A program made the position numbers and the translations under genes. DNA of 34,672 bases from Spirochaetota bacterium (GTDB lineage Bacteria; Spirochaetota; Spirochaetia; Treponematales; UBA12059): assembly GCA_029560805.1 (NCBI GenBank), contig JAKQKE010000163.1, positions 1 through 34,672 of the forward strand, written 5' to 3'. The notes under the pieces are model-generated. The model worked only from the letters and a program-made list of their open reading frames with translations, did no database searches and was not told where the DNA came from. The first letter of the stretch is position 1. Each line of letters begins with the position of its first letter. Below, in pieces: positions 24,364 to 33,510 of the stretch.

Positions 24364-24975
24364 TTATATCTCGAAGCATCGCGCCAGGTAGTCCCGGCGG
24401 GTGGCGACGAGCTCGACGAGCTCCGCCAGCATGGTTGTATTGGCCTTATCGGCTATCGGGAACACGAAACGCTCCGTCTCGTCGCAATACCGACGCACGA
24501 AGGCCGTATCGGTGGTGTAGCCCAGCGATATCATGTTGCTGATCCTGTCGGCGCTCTTGAGTACGAGAGCCCGCGGACTACCGTACTCCAGGATACGCGC
24601 CAGGAATTCCTGCTTGTTCTCGACCGCGCGCCTGGTCACCTCGAGCACGAGCTGGTAGACTTCCTGGCTCTCCTCGTCTATCTCGAGGATGCGCTCGCGG
24701 TCGAAATCGGGTACGTCCTCGACGAGGTCGTGGATGACGGCCGCCTTGAGTAGCACCGAGTCGATGTAGCCGTAATCCATCAGGATGGCGAAGGTGTCTA
24801 TCTGGTGGCGGAACATGTTGCCGCCAGAGCGGCGCTGCTTACCTATGAGCGCGGTGGCCAGCTGGATATAGGGCGCCAGGTGCATGCTCTTGAGGCGTAT
24901 CATCTCCTCCTCGGCCATCGTCGCGGCCCGCGGAGGCTTCGCCGCGGGGCGAAGTGGCCGCCCCTTCCTATCCAT
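24364..24975 (-). CDS. SpoT/Mesh1-like HD hydrolase
   Basis: A 203-residue HD-domain protein. [19 protein letters not shown] followed by [16 protein letters not shown] matches the Mn-dependent hydrolase part of RelA/SpoT enzymes, where His, the His-Asp pair and a nearby Glu-Asp bind the metal. A later [10 protein letters not shown] block supplies the conserved Asp-Arg. There is no synthetase or TGS domain, so it would only degrade (p)ppGpp or act on a related nucleotide; substrate not proven. The ATG lies nine bases after the valS stop, with AGGAGG overlapping that stop codon, so it is translated from the valS mRNA. deoC follows 14 bases later. Confidence 0.8.
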   Translation of the reverse strand: MDRKGRPLRPAAKPPRAATMAEEEMIRLKSMHLAPYIQLATALIGKQRRSGGNMFRHQIDTFAILMDYGYIDSVLLKAAVIHDLVEDVPDFDRERILEIDEESQEVYQLVLEVTRRAVENKQEFLARILEYGSPRALVLKSADRISNMISLGYTTDTAFVRRYCDETERFVFPIADKANTTMLAELVELVATRRDYLARCFEI

Positions 24976-24983
24976 CCGACCTC

Positions 24984-27635
24984 CTACGCCAAGTCCGCCA
25001 GGTACTTCTCGAGCTTCGCGGCCCGTATCTCCGCCTCCCTAAGCTTCTGGCGCTCCTTCTCCACGATATCGGCTGGAGCGCTCGATACGAAGGCCTCGTT
25101 GGCCAGCTTGGCCCGGGTACGCTCGGCATATTGGCGCTCCTTCTGGGCCTCCTTCGAGAACCGCGCCGCCAACTGGGCGACGTCGACCGCTTCCCGGGCG
25201 TACACGTATACCTCGAAGTCCCGGCCGGCCAGGGCGAGCGCGCCGGCGGCCTTGGCCGACACATACTCGATGCCCGAGGCGCCGGCGAGCATGGCCGCGA
25301 GCCCGGCGTTGCGGCGTATGAACTCGCCGCCGTCGAAGCCATCGTCGAAGCGCAGCGCCAGCCTGAGGCGCTGCTCCGGCGCTATGCCGAACTCGCTCCT
25401 GAGGCTGCGGACCAGCGTGACCAGCTCCTTGAGGGCGGCGAAGCGCGCCAGGAGCTCGGGATCGGAGGCGGCGCAGGCCGGGTCGCCGTCGGGATAGGGC
25501 TTGGCTATCAGGCGCCCGCGAGCGTTCGGTAGCTTGCCGTAGATCTCCTCGGTGACGAAGGGCAGGAAGGGGTGCAGGAGCGCCAGCGATTCCTCGAGGA
25601 CGCCGAGCAGCACAGTCACCGCCCGGTCCTTCTCGGCGTCGGAATCCGACCTGGTGGACAGCTTGGTCGCCTCGACGTACCAGTCGCAGAAGTCGTTCCA
25701 GAAATACTCGTAGGCGGCTCCGGCGGCGTCGTTGAAGCGGTACGAGGCGAGGGCCTCGCGTATCTGCGACGCGGCCGAGCGCAGCCTGGCGCGAATCCAC
25801 AGGTCCGCGTCGTTCAGGGCCGGCTCGGCGACCAGCTCTCGGCCCTCGAGGTTCATCAGGATGTAGCGACTGGCGTTCCAGACCTTGTTGGCGAACTTGC
25901 TGCCGAGCTTGAAGTCGTCCTTGTTGATCAGGATGTCCTGGGTCGAGGTATAGAGGAAGGCCAGCGTGAAGCGCAGGGCGTCCGCGCCGTACTCGTCGAC
26001 GATCTCGAGCGGGTCGATGCCGTTGCCCAGCGACTTACTCATCTTGCGGCCCTGCTTATCGCGCACCAGCGTGGTCATGCAGACGTCGCGGAACGGTACC
26101 TGGCCGGTGAACTCGAGGCCGGCCATGATCATCCTGGCCACCCAGAAGAAGATGATGTCGAAGCCGGTCAGGAGCGTCGAGGTCGGGTAGTACTTCCTGA
26201 GGTCCGCGGTCTCGGTGGGCCAGCCGAGCGTACTGAAGGGCCAGAGCCAGCTACTGAACCAGGTGTCGAGCACGTCCTCGTCCTGGGCCAGCTCGGTCGA
26301 CTTGCAGAAGGGGCACTCGAGCGGCTCCTCGCGGGCGACGACGTCCTTGCCGCAGTGGGCGCAGTGCCAGGCCGGGATGCGATGGCCCCACCACAGCTGG
26401 CGGCTGATGCACCAGTCGCGTATGTTCGTCAGCCAATTCTCGTAGGTGTTCTCCCAGCGCTGGGGGTAGAAGCGCACGTCTCCGGCTCGCCAGGCGGCGA
26501 GCGCCTTGTCGGCCAGCGGCTTCATCCTGACGAACCACTGCTTGGACAGGAAGGGCTCGACGACCGAGTGGCAGCGGTAGCAGTGGCCGACCGCGTGGGT
26601 GATAGGCTCCTTCTTGATGAACAGGCCGAGGGCCTCGAGGTCGGCGACGACCAGCTCGCGCGCGTCCTTGGCCTTGAGCCCGCGGTACTTCTCGGGGCAG
26701 GTATCGTTGAGCGTGCCGTCCGGGTTGAGGATATTGACGCGCGGCAGGTCGTGCCTTCTGCCGACCTCGAAGTCGTTCGGGTCATGGGCCGGCGTAATCT
26801 TGACGAGGCCAGTGCCGAACTCGCGGTCGACGTAGGCGTCGGCGACCATGGGGATGACGCGGTCGGTCAGCGGCAGCCTGAGCTTGGCGCCGGCCAGCGC
26901 CTGGTAGCGCTCGTCGTCCGGGTGGTAGGCGACGGCCGTGTCGCCGAGCAGGGTCTCGGGCCGCGTGGTCGCTATCTCTATGTGGGTCGGGCCGCCGGCC
27001 GGAGGGTCGACGATCTCGTAGCGTATGTGGTACATGGCGCCCGCCTCGTCGGCGTGCTCGACCTCGTCATCGGACAGCGCGGTGCCGCAGGACGGGCACC
27101 AGTTGACCAGGTACTCGCCCTTATACACGAGGCCGCGCTCGTACAGCGTCACGAACACCTCGCGCACGGCCTTGGACAGGCCGTCGTCGAGCGTGAAGCG
27201 CTCGCGCCCCCAGTCGCAGGAGGAGCCTATCTTTTCTAGTTGCTTCTTGATCACGTCGTGGTGCTCGTTCGTGACCTTCCAGGTCTCCTCCACGAACTTC
27301 TCGCGGCCGAGCTCTCGGCGGTCTATCCCCTGGGCGCGCAGTTTCTTCTCGACGACGTGCTGGGTGGCGATACCGGCGTGGTCGGTGCCCGGCAGCCAGA
27401 GCGTCGGCTGGCCGTTCATGCGGTGGAAGCGCACGAGTATGTCCTGCATCGAGTTGTTCAGGCCGTGGCCCATGTGCAGTACGCCGGTTACGTTCGGAGG
27501 GGGAATGACGACGACGAACGGCTGTTTCCCATTGGGCGCGACGGGCTTGAAATGCCCTTCAGCCTGCCAGGCCTCGTAGACGCGGTCCTCGAATTCCTTT
27601 GGGTCGTAGGCCTTGGCCAGTTCGACGGCTTTCAT
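24984..27635 (-). CDS. valS: Valyl-tRNA synthetase
   Basis: An 883-residue class I synthetase, normal length for bacterial ValRS. The HIGH-type motif appears as PNVTGVLHMGHGLNN near residue 48, and the KMSKS loop as GRKMSKSLGNG near residue 530. The CP1 editing domain (about 170-360) carries TTRPETLLGDTAVAYHPDD. Zinc-type cysteine pairs occur in CPSCGTALSDDEV and CAHCGKD...CPFC. The C-terminal coiled coil (about 810-883) is the tRNA-binding arm typical of ValRS. It attaches valine to tRNA-Val and edits threonine. It heads the minus-strand series with the HD gene and deoC. It is a housekeeping gene with ordinary sequence features. Confidence 0.97.
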   Translation of the reverse strand: MKAVELAKAYDPKEFEDRVYEAWQAEGHFKPVAPNGKQPFVVVIPPPNVTGVLHMGHGLNNSMQDILVRFHRMNGQPTLWLPGTDHAGIATQHVVEKKLRAQGIDRRELGREKFVEETWKVTNEHHDVIKKQLEKIGSSCDWGRERFTLDDGLSKAVREVFVTLYERGLVYKGEYLVNWCPSCGTALSDDEVEHADEAGAMYHIRYEIVDPPAGGPTHIEIATTRPETLLGDTAVAYHPDDERYQALAGAKLRLPLTDRVIPMVADAYVDREFGTGLVKITPAHDPNDFEVGRRHDLPRVNILNPDGTLNDTCPEKYRGLKAKDARELVVADLEALGLFIKKEPITHAVGHCYRCHSVVEPFLSKQWFVRMKPLADKALAAWRAGDVRFYPQRWENTYENWLTNIRDWCISRQLWWGHRIPAWHCAHCGKDVVAREEPLECPFCKSTELAQDEDVLDTWFSSWLWPFSTLGWPTETADLRKYYPTSTLLTGFDIIFFWVARMIMAGLEFTGQVPFRDVCMTTLVRDKQGRKMSKSLGNGIDPLEIVDEYGADALRFTLAFLYTSTQDILINKDDFKLGSKFANKVWNASRYILMNLEGRELVAEPALNDADLWIRARLRSAASQIREALASYRFNDAAGAAYEYFWNDFCDWYVEATKLSTRSDSDAEKDRAVTVLLGVLEESLALLHPFLPFVTEEIYGKLPNARGRLIAKPYPDGDPACAASDPELLARFAALKELVTLVRSLRSEFGIAPEQRLRLALRFDDGFDGGEFIRRNAGLAAMLAGASGIEYVSAKAAGALALAGRDFEVYVYAREAVDVAQLAARFSKEAQKERQYAERTRAKLANEAFVSSAPADIVEKERQKLREAEIRAAKLEKYLADLA

Positions 27636-27744
27636 GGGTAGGTGCCTCCGATGCTTCTCGTAGCGGATACTGTACCAAAAAGCTGGCGGCTGTGCAAAGG
27701 CCCGAATCGTGGTATCGTATTCGCGCCCGAATAAAGGAGTCTCA

Positions 27745-28977
27745 ATGAATGCGATCGATCAATACGCCAGGCTCGTGGTCCGAGTCGGCGTCAACCTACG
27801 GAAAGGCCAGACCCTCGTCGTCAGTTCGCCTATCGAATGCGCCGACTTCGCCCGCTCGATCCAGAAGGAAGCCTACGAGGCCGGCGCCCGCGAGGTGGTC
27901 TTCCGCTGGAACGACGAGAAGTCGGCCCGCGTCACCTACGACCTGGCCCCGGACGAGATCTTCGACGAGTCGCCCGAGTGGCTACGGGTCTTCTCCGACG
28001 GCTACGCCGACGCCGGGGCCGCCTTCGTCAGCATCGCCGCTTCCGACCCCGAGTTGATGAAGGGCGTCGACCCCAAGCGTATCAGCCGCAAGAACAAGGC
28101 CAACAACGTGGCGCTCGAGCACTACCGCTCCCGGCTGATGAGCAACCGCAACGCTTGGTGCGTCGCGTCGGTGCCGACCGAGGCCTGGGCCCGCAAGGTC
28201 TTCCCGGGCAAGTCCGGCCCCGAGGCCATGGAGGCCCTCTGGGACGCTATAGCCAAGACGGTCCGCGTCGACCAGGCCGACCCGGTCGCCGCGTGGCGCG
28301 CCCACCAGGCCGCTCTGAACGCTAGGCTCGCCTTCCTGAACGGCCACGCCTTCAAGGCCCTGCGCTACCGTAACGCGGCCGGCACCGACCTTACGATAGC
28401 CCTGCCTGCCGGCCACGTCTGGTTCGGCGGCGGGGACGATATCGTCGGCGCCGCCGAGACCTACGCCTTCGTGGCCAACATGCCCACCGAGGAGGTCTTC
28501 ACGATGCCGCGCCGCGACGGCGCGAACGGCAGGATCGTCAGCACCATGCCCCTCAACTACAACGGCAACCTGGTCGAGGACTTCTGGTTCCGCCTCGAGG
28601 ACGGCGTCGTCGTCGACTTCGGCGCGAGGAAGGGCGCCGAGGTGCTCAAGGAGATGCTCGACACCGACGAAGGCGCGCGCAGGCTCGGCGAGGTGGCCCT
28701 CGTGCCCTACGAGTCGCCGATCTCGAGGATGGGCATCCTGTTCTATAACACGCTGTTCGACGAGAACGCCTCGTGCCACTTCGCCCTCGGCAAGGCCTAC
28801 CCGACCTGCATTGCCGGAGGCCCCGAGATGAGCAAGCAGGAGCTGCTCGCCGCCGGCGTCAACGACTCGCTGATCCACGTCGACTTCATGGTCGGTTCCA
28901 AGGATCTCGAGATAGTCGGCGTGATGGCCGACGGCTCCGAAGTCCCCGTCTTCACGAACGGTAACTTCGCGCTATAG
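27745..28977 (+). CDS. M29-family metallo-aminopeptidase (PepS/AmpS type)
   Basis: A 410-residue thermophilic-type aminopeptidase of family M29. It begins MNAIDQYARLVVRVGVNLRKGQ, the usual opening, and shows metal-ligand regions NMPTEEVFTMP (Glu), VPYESPIS (Glu), SCHFALGKAYP (His) and SLIHVDFMVGS (His and Asp). It removes N-terminal residues from peptides in the cytoplasm using two metal ions. The ATG has AAAGGAG upstream; earlier in-frame codons lie in the promoter region. It diverges from valS over 109 bases and probably forms a single-gene transcript (possible -10 TATCGT at 27713-27718). Confidence 0.92.
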   Translation: MNAIDQYARLVVRVGVNLRKGQTLVVSSPIECADFARSIQKEAYEAGAREVVFRWNDEKSARVTYDLAPDEIFDESPEWLRVFSDGYADAGAAFVSIAASDPELMKGVDPKRISRKNKANNVALEHYRSRLMSNRNAWCVASVPTEAWARKVFPGKSGPEAMEALWDAIAKTVRVDQADPVAAWRAHQAALNARLAFLNGHAFKALRYRNAAGTDLTIALPAGHVWFGGGDDIVGAAETYAFVANMPTEEVFTMPRRDGANGRIVSTMPLNYNGNLVEDFWFRLEDGVVVDFGARKGAEVLKEMLDTDEGARRLGEVALVPYESPISRMGILFYNTLFDENASCHFALGKAYPTCIAGGPEMSKQELLAAGVNDSLIHVDFMVGSKDLEIVGVMADGSEVPVFTNGNFAL

Positions 28978-29002
28978 CGAGCGCGGCGCTATAAGTAGCG
29001 CG

Positions 29003-29033
29003 GCGCGACCCGGCGCGCTAGGCCGGGTCGCGC
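29003..29033. repeat. Perfect 12-bp inverted repeat at a convergent gene end
   Basis: GCGCGACCCGGC (29003-29014) and GCCGGGTCGCGC (29022-29033) pair around seven bases. The right arm encodes the last residues of the adenylate cyclase and the loop holds its stop codon. It lies 25 bases after the aminopeptidase stop. No T tract follows on either strand; it may act as a barrier between the two converging transcripts. Confidence 0.5.
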
Positions 29034-31093
29034 TCCCCGATGGCGTTCAGGTAGCGCAGGGCGGCCCCGTCGTCGGGGATGGTCGCCAGTACCTGGCTGA
29101 ATAGCGTGCGGGCGTCGCCGAGGCGGTGCTCATGGAAGGCTTCGATGCCGCGCTCGAAGGCCGCTCGGGTCAGGTCCTTCCTGGAACGCAGCTCGTCCGG
29201 GTCGCCCTCGTAGATATCGAAGACCGACACCGGCTCGACCTTGCCCTTGACCCTGACCTTGCCGATGAAGCGCATCCTGAACGCGGTCGGGTCGCTCAGC
29301 TCCTTGAGCACGCACTCGCTCGCGGCGATGCCCAAGCCGTATTCCTTGGAGACGCCCTCGAGACGGCTGGCCACGTTGACCGCGTCGGAGACGACCGTGC
29401 CGTCCATGCGCCGGCTCTCGCCTATCGTGCCGAGCATCAGGCGGCCGGCGTGCATGCCCACGCCGACCCGGATAGGCTTCCGCCCCTGGGCCTCGCGTTC
29501 CAGATTGTAGGCCGCCACCCTCGCCTGTACGTCGAGGGCGCAGCGCAGGGCCGGCTCGGCCCCGCCCGGGAACAGGGCCATGAAACCGTCGCCCAGGTAC
29601 TTGTCGATGAAGCCGCCGTGGTCCCTGACGGCCGGCCCCACCCTGGCCAGGTATTCGTTGATGAACGAGAAGGTGGCCTCGGGCGTCGAGTCCTCGGCCA
29701 TCCTGGAGAACGAGCGAACGTCGACGAAGAGCACGGCCATCTCCTCGGAACTGGAGTCGCCGAGCTCGATCTCCTCGAGGCTGCGCTTTTTGAGGAAGCC
29801 GAGGAACTCCTTCGGGACGAAGCGCTCCATCGACTTGTTCACCCTGGCCAGGTCGTCGGACAGGGCCTCGGCCGCGGAGAAGGCGCCGGCGTAGCGCCGC
29901 GTCAGGATCAGCGACAGCGCGAAGAGGAAGGCGAGCATGCCGACCTGGGACGCGAAGGCGCCGTGGACGACGCCGGCCGTGACGAATATGTCGTAGACCG
30001 CCGTGCCGAAGATGGCCAGGAACCCGAGGCCGAACAGCCCGGCGCCCGGACGCTTCCTCGCGACGGCCAGGGCTATGGCGACGGCGCAGGCCAGGCCGAC
30101 GGCCAGGGCGCAGGCCTGGAAGGCCGGTAGCGCCAGCGACGTCAGCCTGGTCGGCGCGACGATCACGAAGAGCGCGTAGGCGGCCGACGCCGCGACCGCC
30201 CCTATCGTCGCCCAGCGCGGGAACTCGCCGGGGAAGGTCGCCCGTACGAAGGCGGCTACGCAGGCGACCGCCGCGGTGAAGCTCAAGTAGCCGAGCGCGA
30301 ACAGGGTCCTGAAGCCGAGCGAGGGGAAAATGGAGACGAGGTAGAACTCGTCGTACAGGAGCACGCGGACGGCGAGCGTGACGCACAGGAGCCCGAACCA
30401 GAGAGCCGCGCGCTCCTTGCGCCGAAAGGCGAAGAGGCCCAGGTAGTAGGCCCCCATCACCAGGATGGCGCCGCACATGAACAGTTCGTAGGCCACCGCC
30501 CGCTCACGCTCGCGCGCGACGGCGGCCAGGTCGCCGAACGCGAGACTGGCGTGGGTGCCGCCCGAGCGGTCGCTAAAATTCGACACGTGCAGCACGAGCT
30601 CGAGGCGCCCCGTCTCGTCGGCCTCGAGCGGCGAGACGAGCGAGCGCCAGGCCGGTTCCTCGTCGGCGGCCGTACGCGCGGGCCGGCCGTGGGCCTGGAC
30701 CAGGCGACCGCCCGCGTAGAGCGACGCGGCGCTCTGGAAAGCCGAGGCCTTGAGCCCGTAGCGCCGGCCGGGCTCGAGCCCGACGAGGCTCAGCTGCAGG
30801 GTCGCGTAGCCGACCGAGTCGAAGCCCGGCCCGTAGCTCGTCCAGAGGGCGGGCATCGGTACGTAGGCGTCGGGTAGCGGCGCCTCCCCGACCTCGAATG
30901 CCGCCGGATCGACGAAGCGGTTCCAGTAGATGGCCCAGGAGGCGTCGAGGCGCACGGCTTCAGTCAGGTCCACCGCCGTCAAGTCGACGACGGCCGACGA
31001 TGGCGACGACGATGGCGACGACGATGGCGACGGCCAGGCGGACGCGACCGCGAGAATCGCCGCGACTAGGGATACGGCTTTTTTGATGCTCAT
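29018..31093 (-). CDS. Membrane class III adenylate/guanylate cyclase with 7TM sensor
   Basis: A 691-residue protein: signal peptide, an exported beta-sandwich sensor (about 35-200), seven membrane helices (about 205-400, 7TMR-DISM type), a linker helix and a class III cyclase domain from about residue 450. Metal-binding Asp residues lie in VLFVDVRSFSRMAED and in KYLGDGFMALFPG. Further domain blocks are VGVGMHAGRLMLGTIG and SDAVNVASRLEGVSKEYG. The C-terminus (about 640-690) looks like a TPR pair. It should make cAMP (or cGMP) in response to an outside signal. The signal-peptide region holds an SSPS repeat from a 12-bp DNA triplication. The cNMP-binding protein at 11905 could be a reader. Confidence 0.88.
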   Translation of the reverse strand: MSIKKAVSLVAAILAVASAWPSPSSSPSSSPSSAVVDLTAVDLTEAVRLDASWAIYWNRFVDPAAFEVGEAPLPDAYVPMPALWTSYGPGFDSVGYATLQLSLVGLEPGRRYGLKASAFQSAASLYAGGRLVQAHGRPARTAADEEPAWRSLVSPLEADETGRLELVLHVSNFSDRSGGTHASLAFGDLAAVARERERAVAYELFMCGAILVMGAYYLGLFAFRRKERAALWFGLLCVTLAVRVLLYDEFYLVSIFPSLGFRTLFALGYLSFTAAVACVAAFVRATFPGEFPRWATIGAVAASAAYALFVIVAPTRLTSLALPAFQACALAVGLACAVAIALAVARKRPGAGLFGLGFLAIFGTAVYDIFVTAGVVHGAFASQVGMLAFLFALSLILTRRYAGAFSAAEALSDDLARVNKSMERFVPKEFLGFLKKRSLEEIELGDSSSEEMAVLFVDVRSFSRMAEDSTPEATFSFINEYLARVGPAVRDHGGFIDKYLGDGFMALFPGGAEPALRCALDVQARVAAYNLEREAQGRKPIRVGVGMHAGRLMLGTIGESRRMDGTVVSDAVNVASRLEGVSKEYGLGIAASECVLKELSDPTAFRMRFIGKVRVKGKVEPVSVFDIYEGDPDELRSRKDLTRAAFERGIEAFHEHRLGDARTLFSQVLATIPDDGAALRYLNAIGERDPA
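31000..31035. repeat. 12-bp minisatellite in the cyclase gene
   Basis: GATGGCGACGAC occurs about three times in tandem and encodes Ser-Ser-Pro-Ser repeats just after the signal peptide of the cyclase. The unit is a multiple of three, so copy-number change would keep the frame. Confidence 0.7.
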
Positions 31094-31153
31094 CGGGGAT
31101 CGACTATATCACCTGCCGAGTCGCTTCGCAACGAACGCCGGCCCGGCGCCCGG

Positions 31154-32965
31154 TCAGGCCAAGGGCAGCGCCGGGGCCGGCTCGTCCTTGAAGCGCTTCG
31201 TCACGTCGATGAAGTCGTCGATGTGCTCGAACAGGATATCGACGAGGCGCGGTTCGAAGGCGCCGCCGGATTCTTCCTTAAACAGGGCCAATACCTTCTC
31301 GAGCGGCCAGGCGTCCTTGTACACGCGCTTGGTGAACAGCGCGTCGAACACGTCGCAGAGCGAGACGATACGCCCGGACAGACTGATATCGGCGGCCACC
31401 TTGCCGAGCGGATAGCCCTTGCCGTCCCAACGCTCGTGGTGCTCGAGCGCAATGATGGCGGCGGCGCGCAAGAGGGGGCGCGTCGACGTGCTGAGTATCT
31501 CCTTGCCGATGACGGTGTGGCGCTTCATCACCTCGCGCTCGTCGTCGGTCAGGAGGCCCGGCTTGGACAATATCGAGTCGGGGATCGCTATCTTGCCCAC
31601 GTCGTGCATCGGCGCCGCGGCCGTGATGATGTCGACCTCCTCCGCGGACAGCCCGTAGGCCTTAGAGAGTATCCTCGCGTACTCGCCGACGCGGATCACG
31701 TGGTAGGCGGTCTCGCGGCTACGGCTCTCCACCACCTCCGACAGGGTCCAGAGGATCTCCTTCTGGGTCTTGGCCATCTCCTCGTTCAACTCGCGCAGGC
31801 GGTTCTCGGCGGCGGTACGTTGGGCGACCTCCTGCCTGAGCGCCGCGGTCCGCTGCCTGACCCAAAACTCCAGCTCATCGTTGCTGGCCGCCAGGTCGCG
31901 GGCGTCGCGCTTCTGGCCGGAGATATCGTTGAACACGAGCAGCTTCCAGGCGTTCAAGCGATCGCCTGGCGAACTCGAGGCGACGGTTATCCTGTAGCTG
32001 CGGCTCGGCGCGCCGTCGCGGTCGGGCAGGTCGAGCTCGGTCTCGGCCTCGGGAAAGCTGAGAGCGGCGGAGACCTCGGGGGGCCATCGCTCGAACAGGG
32101 AGCGGGCCGGCTTTCCTATAATATCCGCTGAGCCGGCGCCGAGCAGCGTTTGGCCGGCGGAGTTGCAGTCGACGACCTTCTCGTCCTTGCCGAGCACGAA
32201 CACGGGGTCGAGCAGCGTGTCCATGACCGCGTGCCTCGCGTTGTCGAGCGGGCCGATCAGGCGCTCGCCGAACAGGCCGTAGACGACCAGCAGGTTGCGC
32301 AACGTGGCCCACAGGGGCGACGACAGGACGCTCCCGCTACGCGCGCTTGTGACTACGGCCGCCAGGGTCGTGCCGAGCTGCACCAGGAAACCCGCCAGCA
32401 CGATCACGATGCCGGGGGAACGGCGGAGCCCCTTGGAGGCAGCGCGCGAAGCCAGGACGACGCAGGCGGCTATGAACAGGGCGTAGCCATAGAACAGCAG
32501 GCCCTTGGTGAATACCGACGGCACGGCCGCGAGCTGGGTGAACGGCAGGACGCTGCCGCCGACCTTCTCGTACAGGAAGCCCGGGAAGCCGAAGATGGCC
32601 GCTATGGCGCCGACGAGGCCCAGCGCCGCCGGTATGTACAGCGCGGCGAACAACGCCGAGCCGTGCCTGGAGCCGACCGGATCCACGTAGGCTCGAGCGA
32701 ACAGCAGGATGGACGCATCGGTCGCCACTATCAGCGGCCAGTGTAGCGCGTCCCAGACCAGTTTGGCGGCCGTCGTCGAGGCCATCACCTCGAGCAGGAA
32801 GGTCGCCGCCCAGGCCGCCTCGAGCGCGAGCACCGCCACGAACCAGGTTACCTCGTCCCTGCGCTTGCCGTTGAGCAGGGCGATGAGGACCAGCCCGAGG
32901 GAGAATCCGCCGGAAGCGACGTAAGGGAACAGGGTAAGCATGTCGACGGAGAACAAACTACGCAT
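31154..32965 (-). CDS. HD-GYP c-di-GMP phosphodiesterase with 7TM and PAS sensors
   Basis: A 603-residue protein. About 230 N-terminal residues form seven membrane helices like the N-terminal 7TM region of some histidine kinases. A PAS domain follows (AVMDTLLDPVFVLGKDEKVVDCNSAG, about 245-350), then a coiled coil and an HD-GYP domain from about 400. Its motifs are HVIRVGEYA, MHDVGKIAIPD, RHTVIGKEIL, HHERWDGKGYPLG and SLCDVFDAL, all intact, so hydrolysis of c-di-GMP is expected. The start is uncertain: no Shine-Dalgarno lies before the ATG at 32965 or the one at 32941. It counteracts enzymes like the diguanylate cyclase at 12481. It sits 60 bases upstream of the adenylate cyclase on the same strand. 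Confidence 0.9.
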   Translation of the reverse strand: MRSLFSVDMLTLFPYVASGGFSLGLVLIALLNGKRRDEVTWFVAVLALEAAWAATFLLEVMASTTAAKLVWDALHWPLIVATDASILLFARAYVDPVGSRHGSALFAALYIPAALGLVGAIAAIFGFPGFLYEKVGGSVLPFTQLAAVPSVFTKGLLFYGYALFIAACVVLASRAASKGLRRSPGIVIVLAGFLVQLGTTLAAVVTSARSGSVLSSPLWATLRNLLVVYGLFGERLIGPLDNARHAVMDTLLDPVFVLGKDEKVVDCNSAGQTLLGAGSADIIGKPARSLFERWPPEVSAALSFPEAETELDLPDRDGAPSRSYRITVASSSPGDRLNAWKLLVFNDISGQKRDARDLAASNDELEFWVRQRTAALRQEVAQRTAAENRLRELNEEMAKTQKEILWTLSEVVESRSRETAYHVIRVGEYARILSKAYGLSAEEVDIITAAAPMHDVGKIAIPDSILSKPGLLTDDEREVMKRHTVIGKEILSTSTRPLLRAAAIIALEHHERWDGKGYPLGKVAADISLSGRIVSLCDVFDALFTKRVYKDAWPLEKVLALFKEESGGAFEPRLVDILFEHIDDFIDVTKRFKDEPAPALPLA

Positions 32966-33033
32966 CGTCGCTAAAGGTAGCGGATCGCCGGTCGATCCGC
33001 AAGCCTCGAGCGGCCCGTCTTCACGCCCCTCCG

Positions 33034-33062
33034 TTGCCGCCGTACCGAGAGCGGGGTATACT
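33034..33062 (+). promoter_or_regulatory. Sigma-70-type promoter of the lysine-rich small protein
   Basis: TTGCCG (33034-33039), a 17-base spacer and TATACT (33057-33062) precede the small gene at 33115. The match is among the best in the window. Confidence 0.65.
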
Positions 33063-33114
33063 ATATCCGGTAACTCGGCCGTTCATGACTACGGCCCAAC
33101 CCAGGAGGATTCAT

Positions 33115-33225
33115 ATGGCGGAGAAGAGCAAGCAAGCCAAGGAACCGAAGAAGAAAGCCCAGAAGACGCTACTGGAGAAGCGCAAGGAGAAGCGGGAGAA
33201 GGCCGCCTCGAAGCACGAAGAATAG
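33115..33225 (+). CDS. 36-residue lysine-rich protein
   Basis: A very basic small protein (MAEKSKQAKEPKKKAQ..., ending KHEE) with about one third lysine or arginine and many Ala and Glu, so probably one charged helix. It has an excellent AGGAGG six bases before the ATG and a strong promoter 50 bases upstream, which supports real expression. I recognise no named family; nucleic-acid or ribosome binding would fit the charge but is a guess. A longer frame upstream (from 33034) starts inside the promoter and is not credible. Confidence 0.6.
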   Translation: MAEKSKQAKEPKKKAQKTLLEKRKEKREKAASKHEE

Positions 33226-33227
33226 CT

Positions 33228-33347
33228 TTTCTTGCGAGGCGAGACGTCTGCGTCGTCGCGCCGCGGGACGCTGCCCTCGACGTACAGGAGTACGCCTTCG
33301 CTCCCATCCGGCGTCGCGCCTCGCATCCACCCTTGTCTCGCAAGAAA
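33228..33347. repeat. Long-range inverted repeat enclosing copy 1 of an ~85-bp repeat
   Basis: TTTCTTGCGAG (33228-33238) is the exact reverse complement of CTCGCAAGAAA (33337-33347), 98 bases apart. A second nested pair, GCGAGGCG (33234-33241) and CGCCTCGC (33317-33324), lies inside. The 120-bp block starts two bases after the small-protein stop and could fold as the 3' end of its mRNA, or be a small mobile palindromic element. Confidence 0.55.
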
Positions 33348-33450
33348 CGGCTGAGTAGATACGCGGCGAGGCGTCTGCGTCGTCGCCCCGCCGGACGTTC
33401 CGCTCGACGTAGAGGAGCGCGCCAACGCTCCCATTCGGCGTCGGAGAGAC
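33236..33450. repeat. Diverged ~85-bp direct repeat, two copies
   Basis: Copies at about 33236-33321 and 33363-33448 share long words such as GTCTGCGTCGTCGC and GGAC or GGCGTC blocks, and differ at scattered sites plus a three-base gap. Substitutions do not cluster at third codon positions in either strand, so coding is not supported. Confidence 0.6.
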
Positions 33451-33510
33451 GAATCAATCAAGTACGACCGCGTCCGCATGAGTCCAAGTCAGCGCCCAGG
33501 CATTCCAGCT

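Noticed and set aside
25572-27239. Long open frame (555 codons) opposite valS
   Set aside because: It is the antisense of a complete, conserved synthetase in a high-GC genome, has no ribosome-binding site and low-complexity content.
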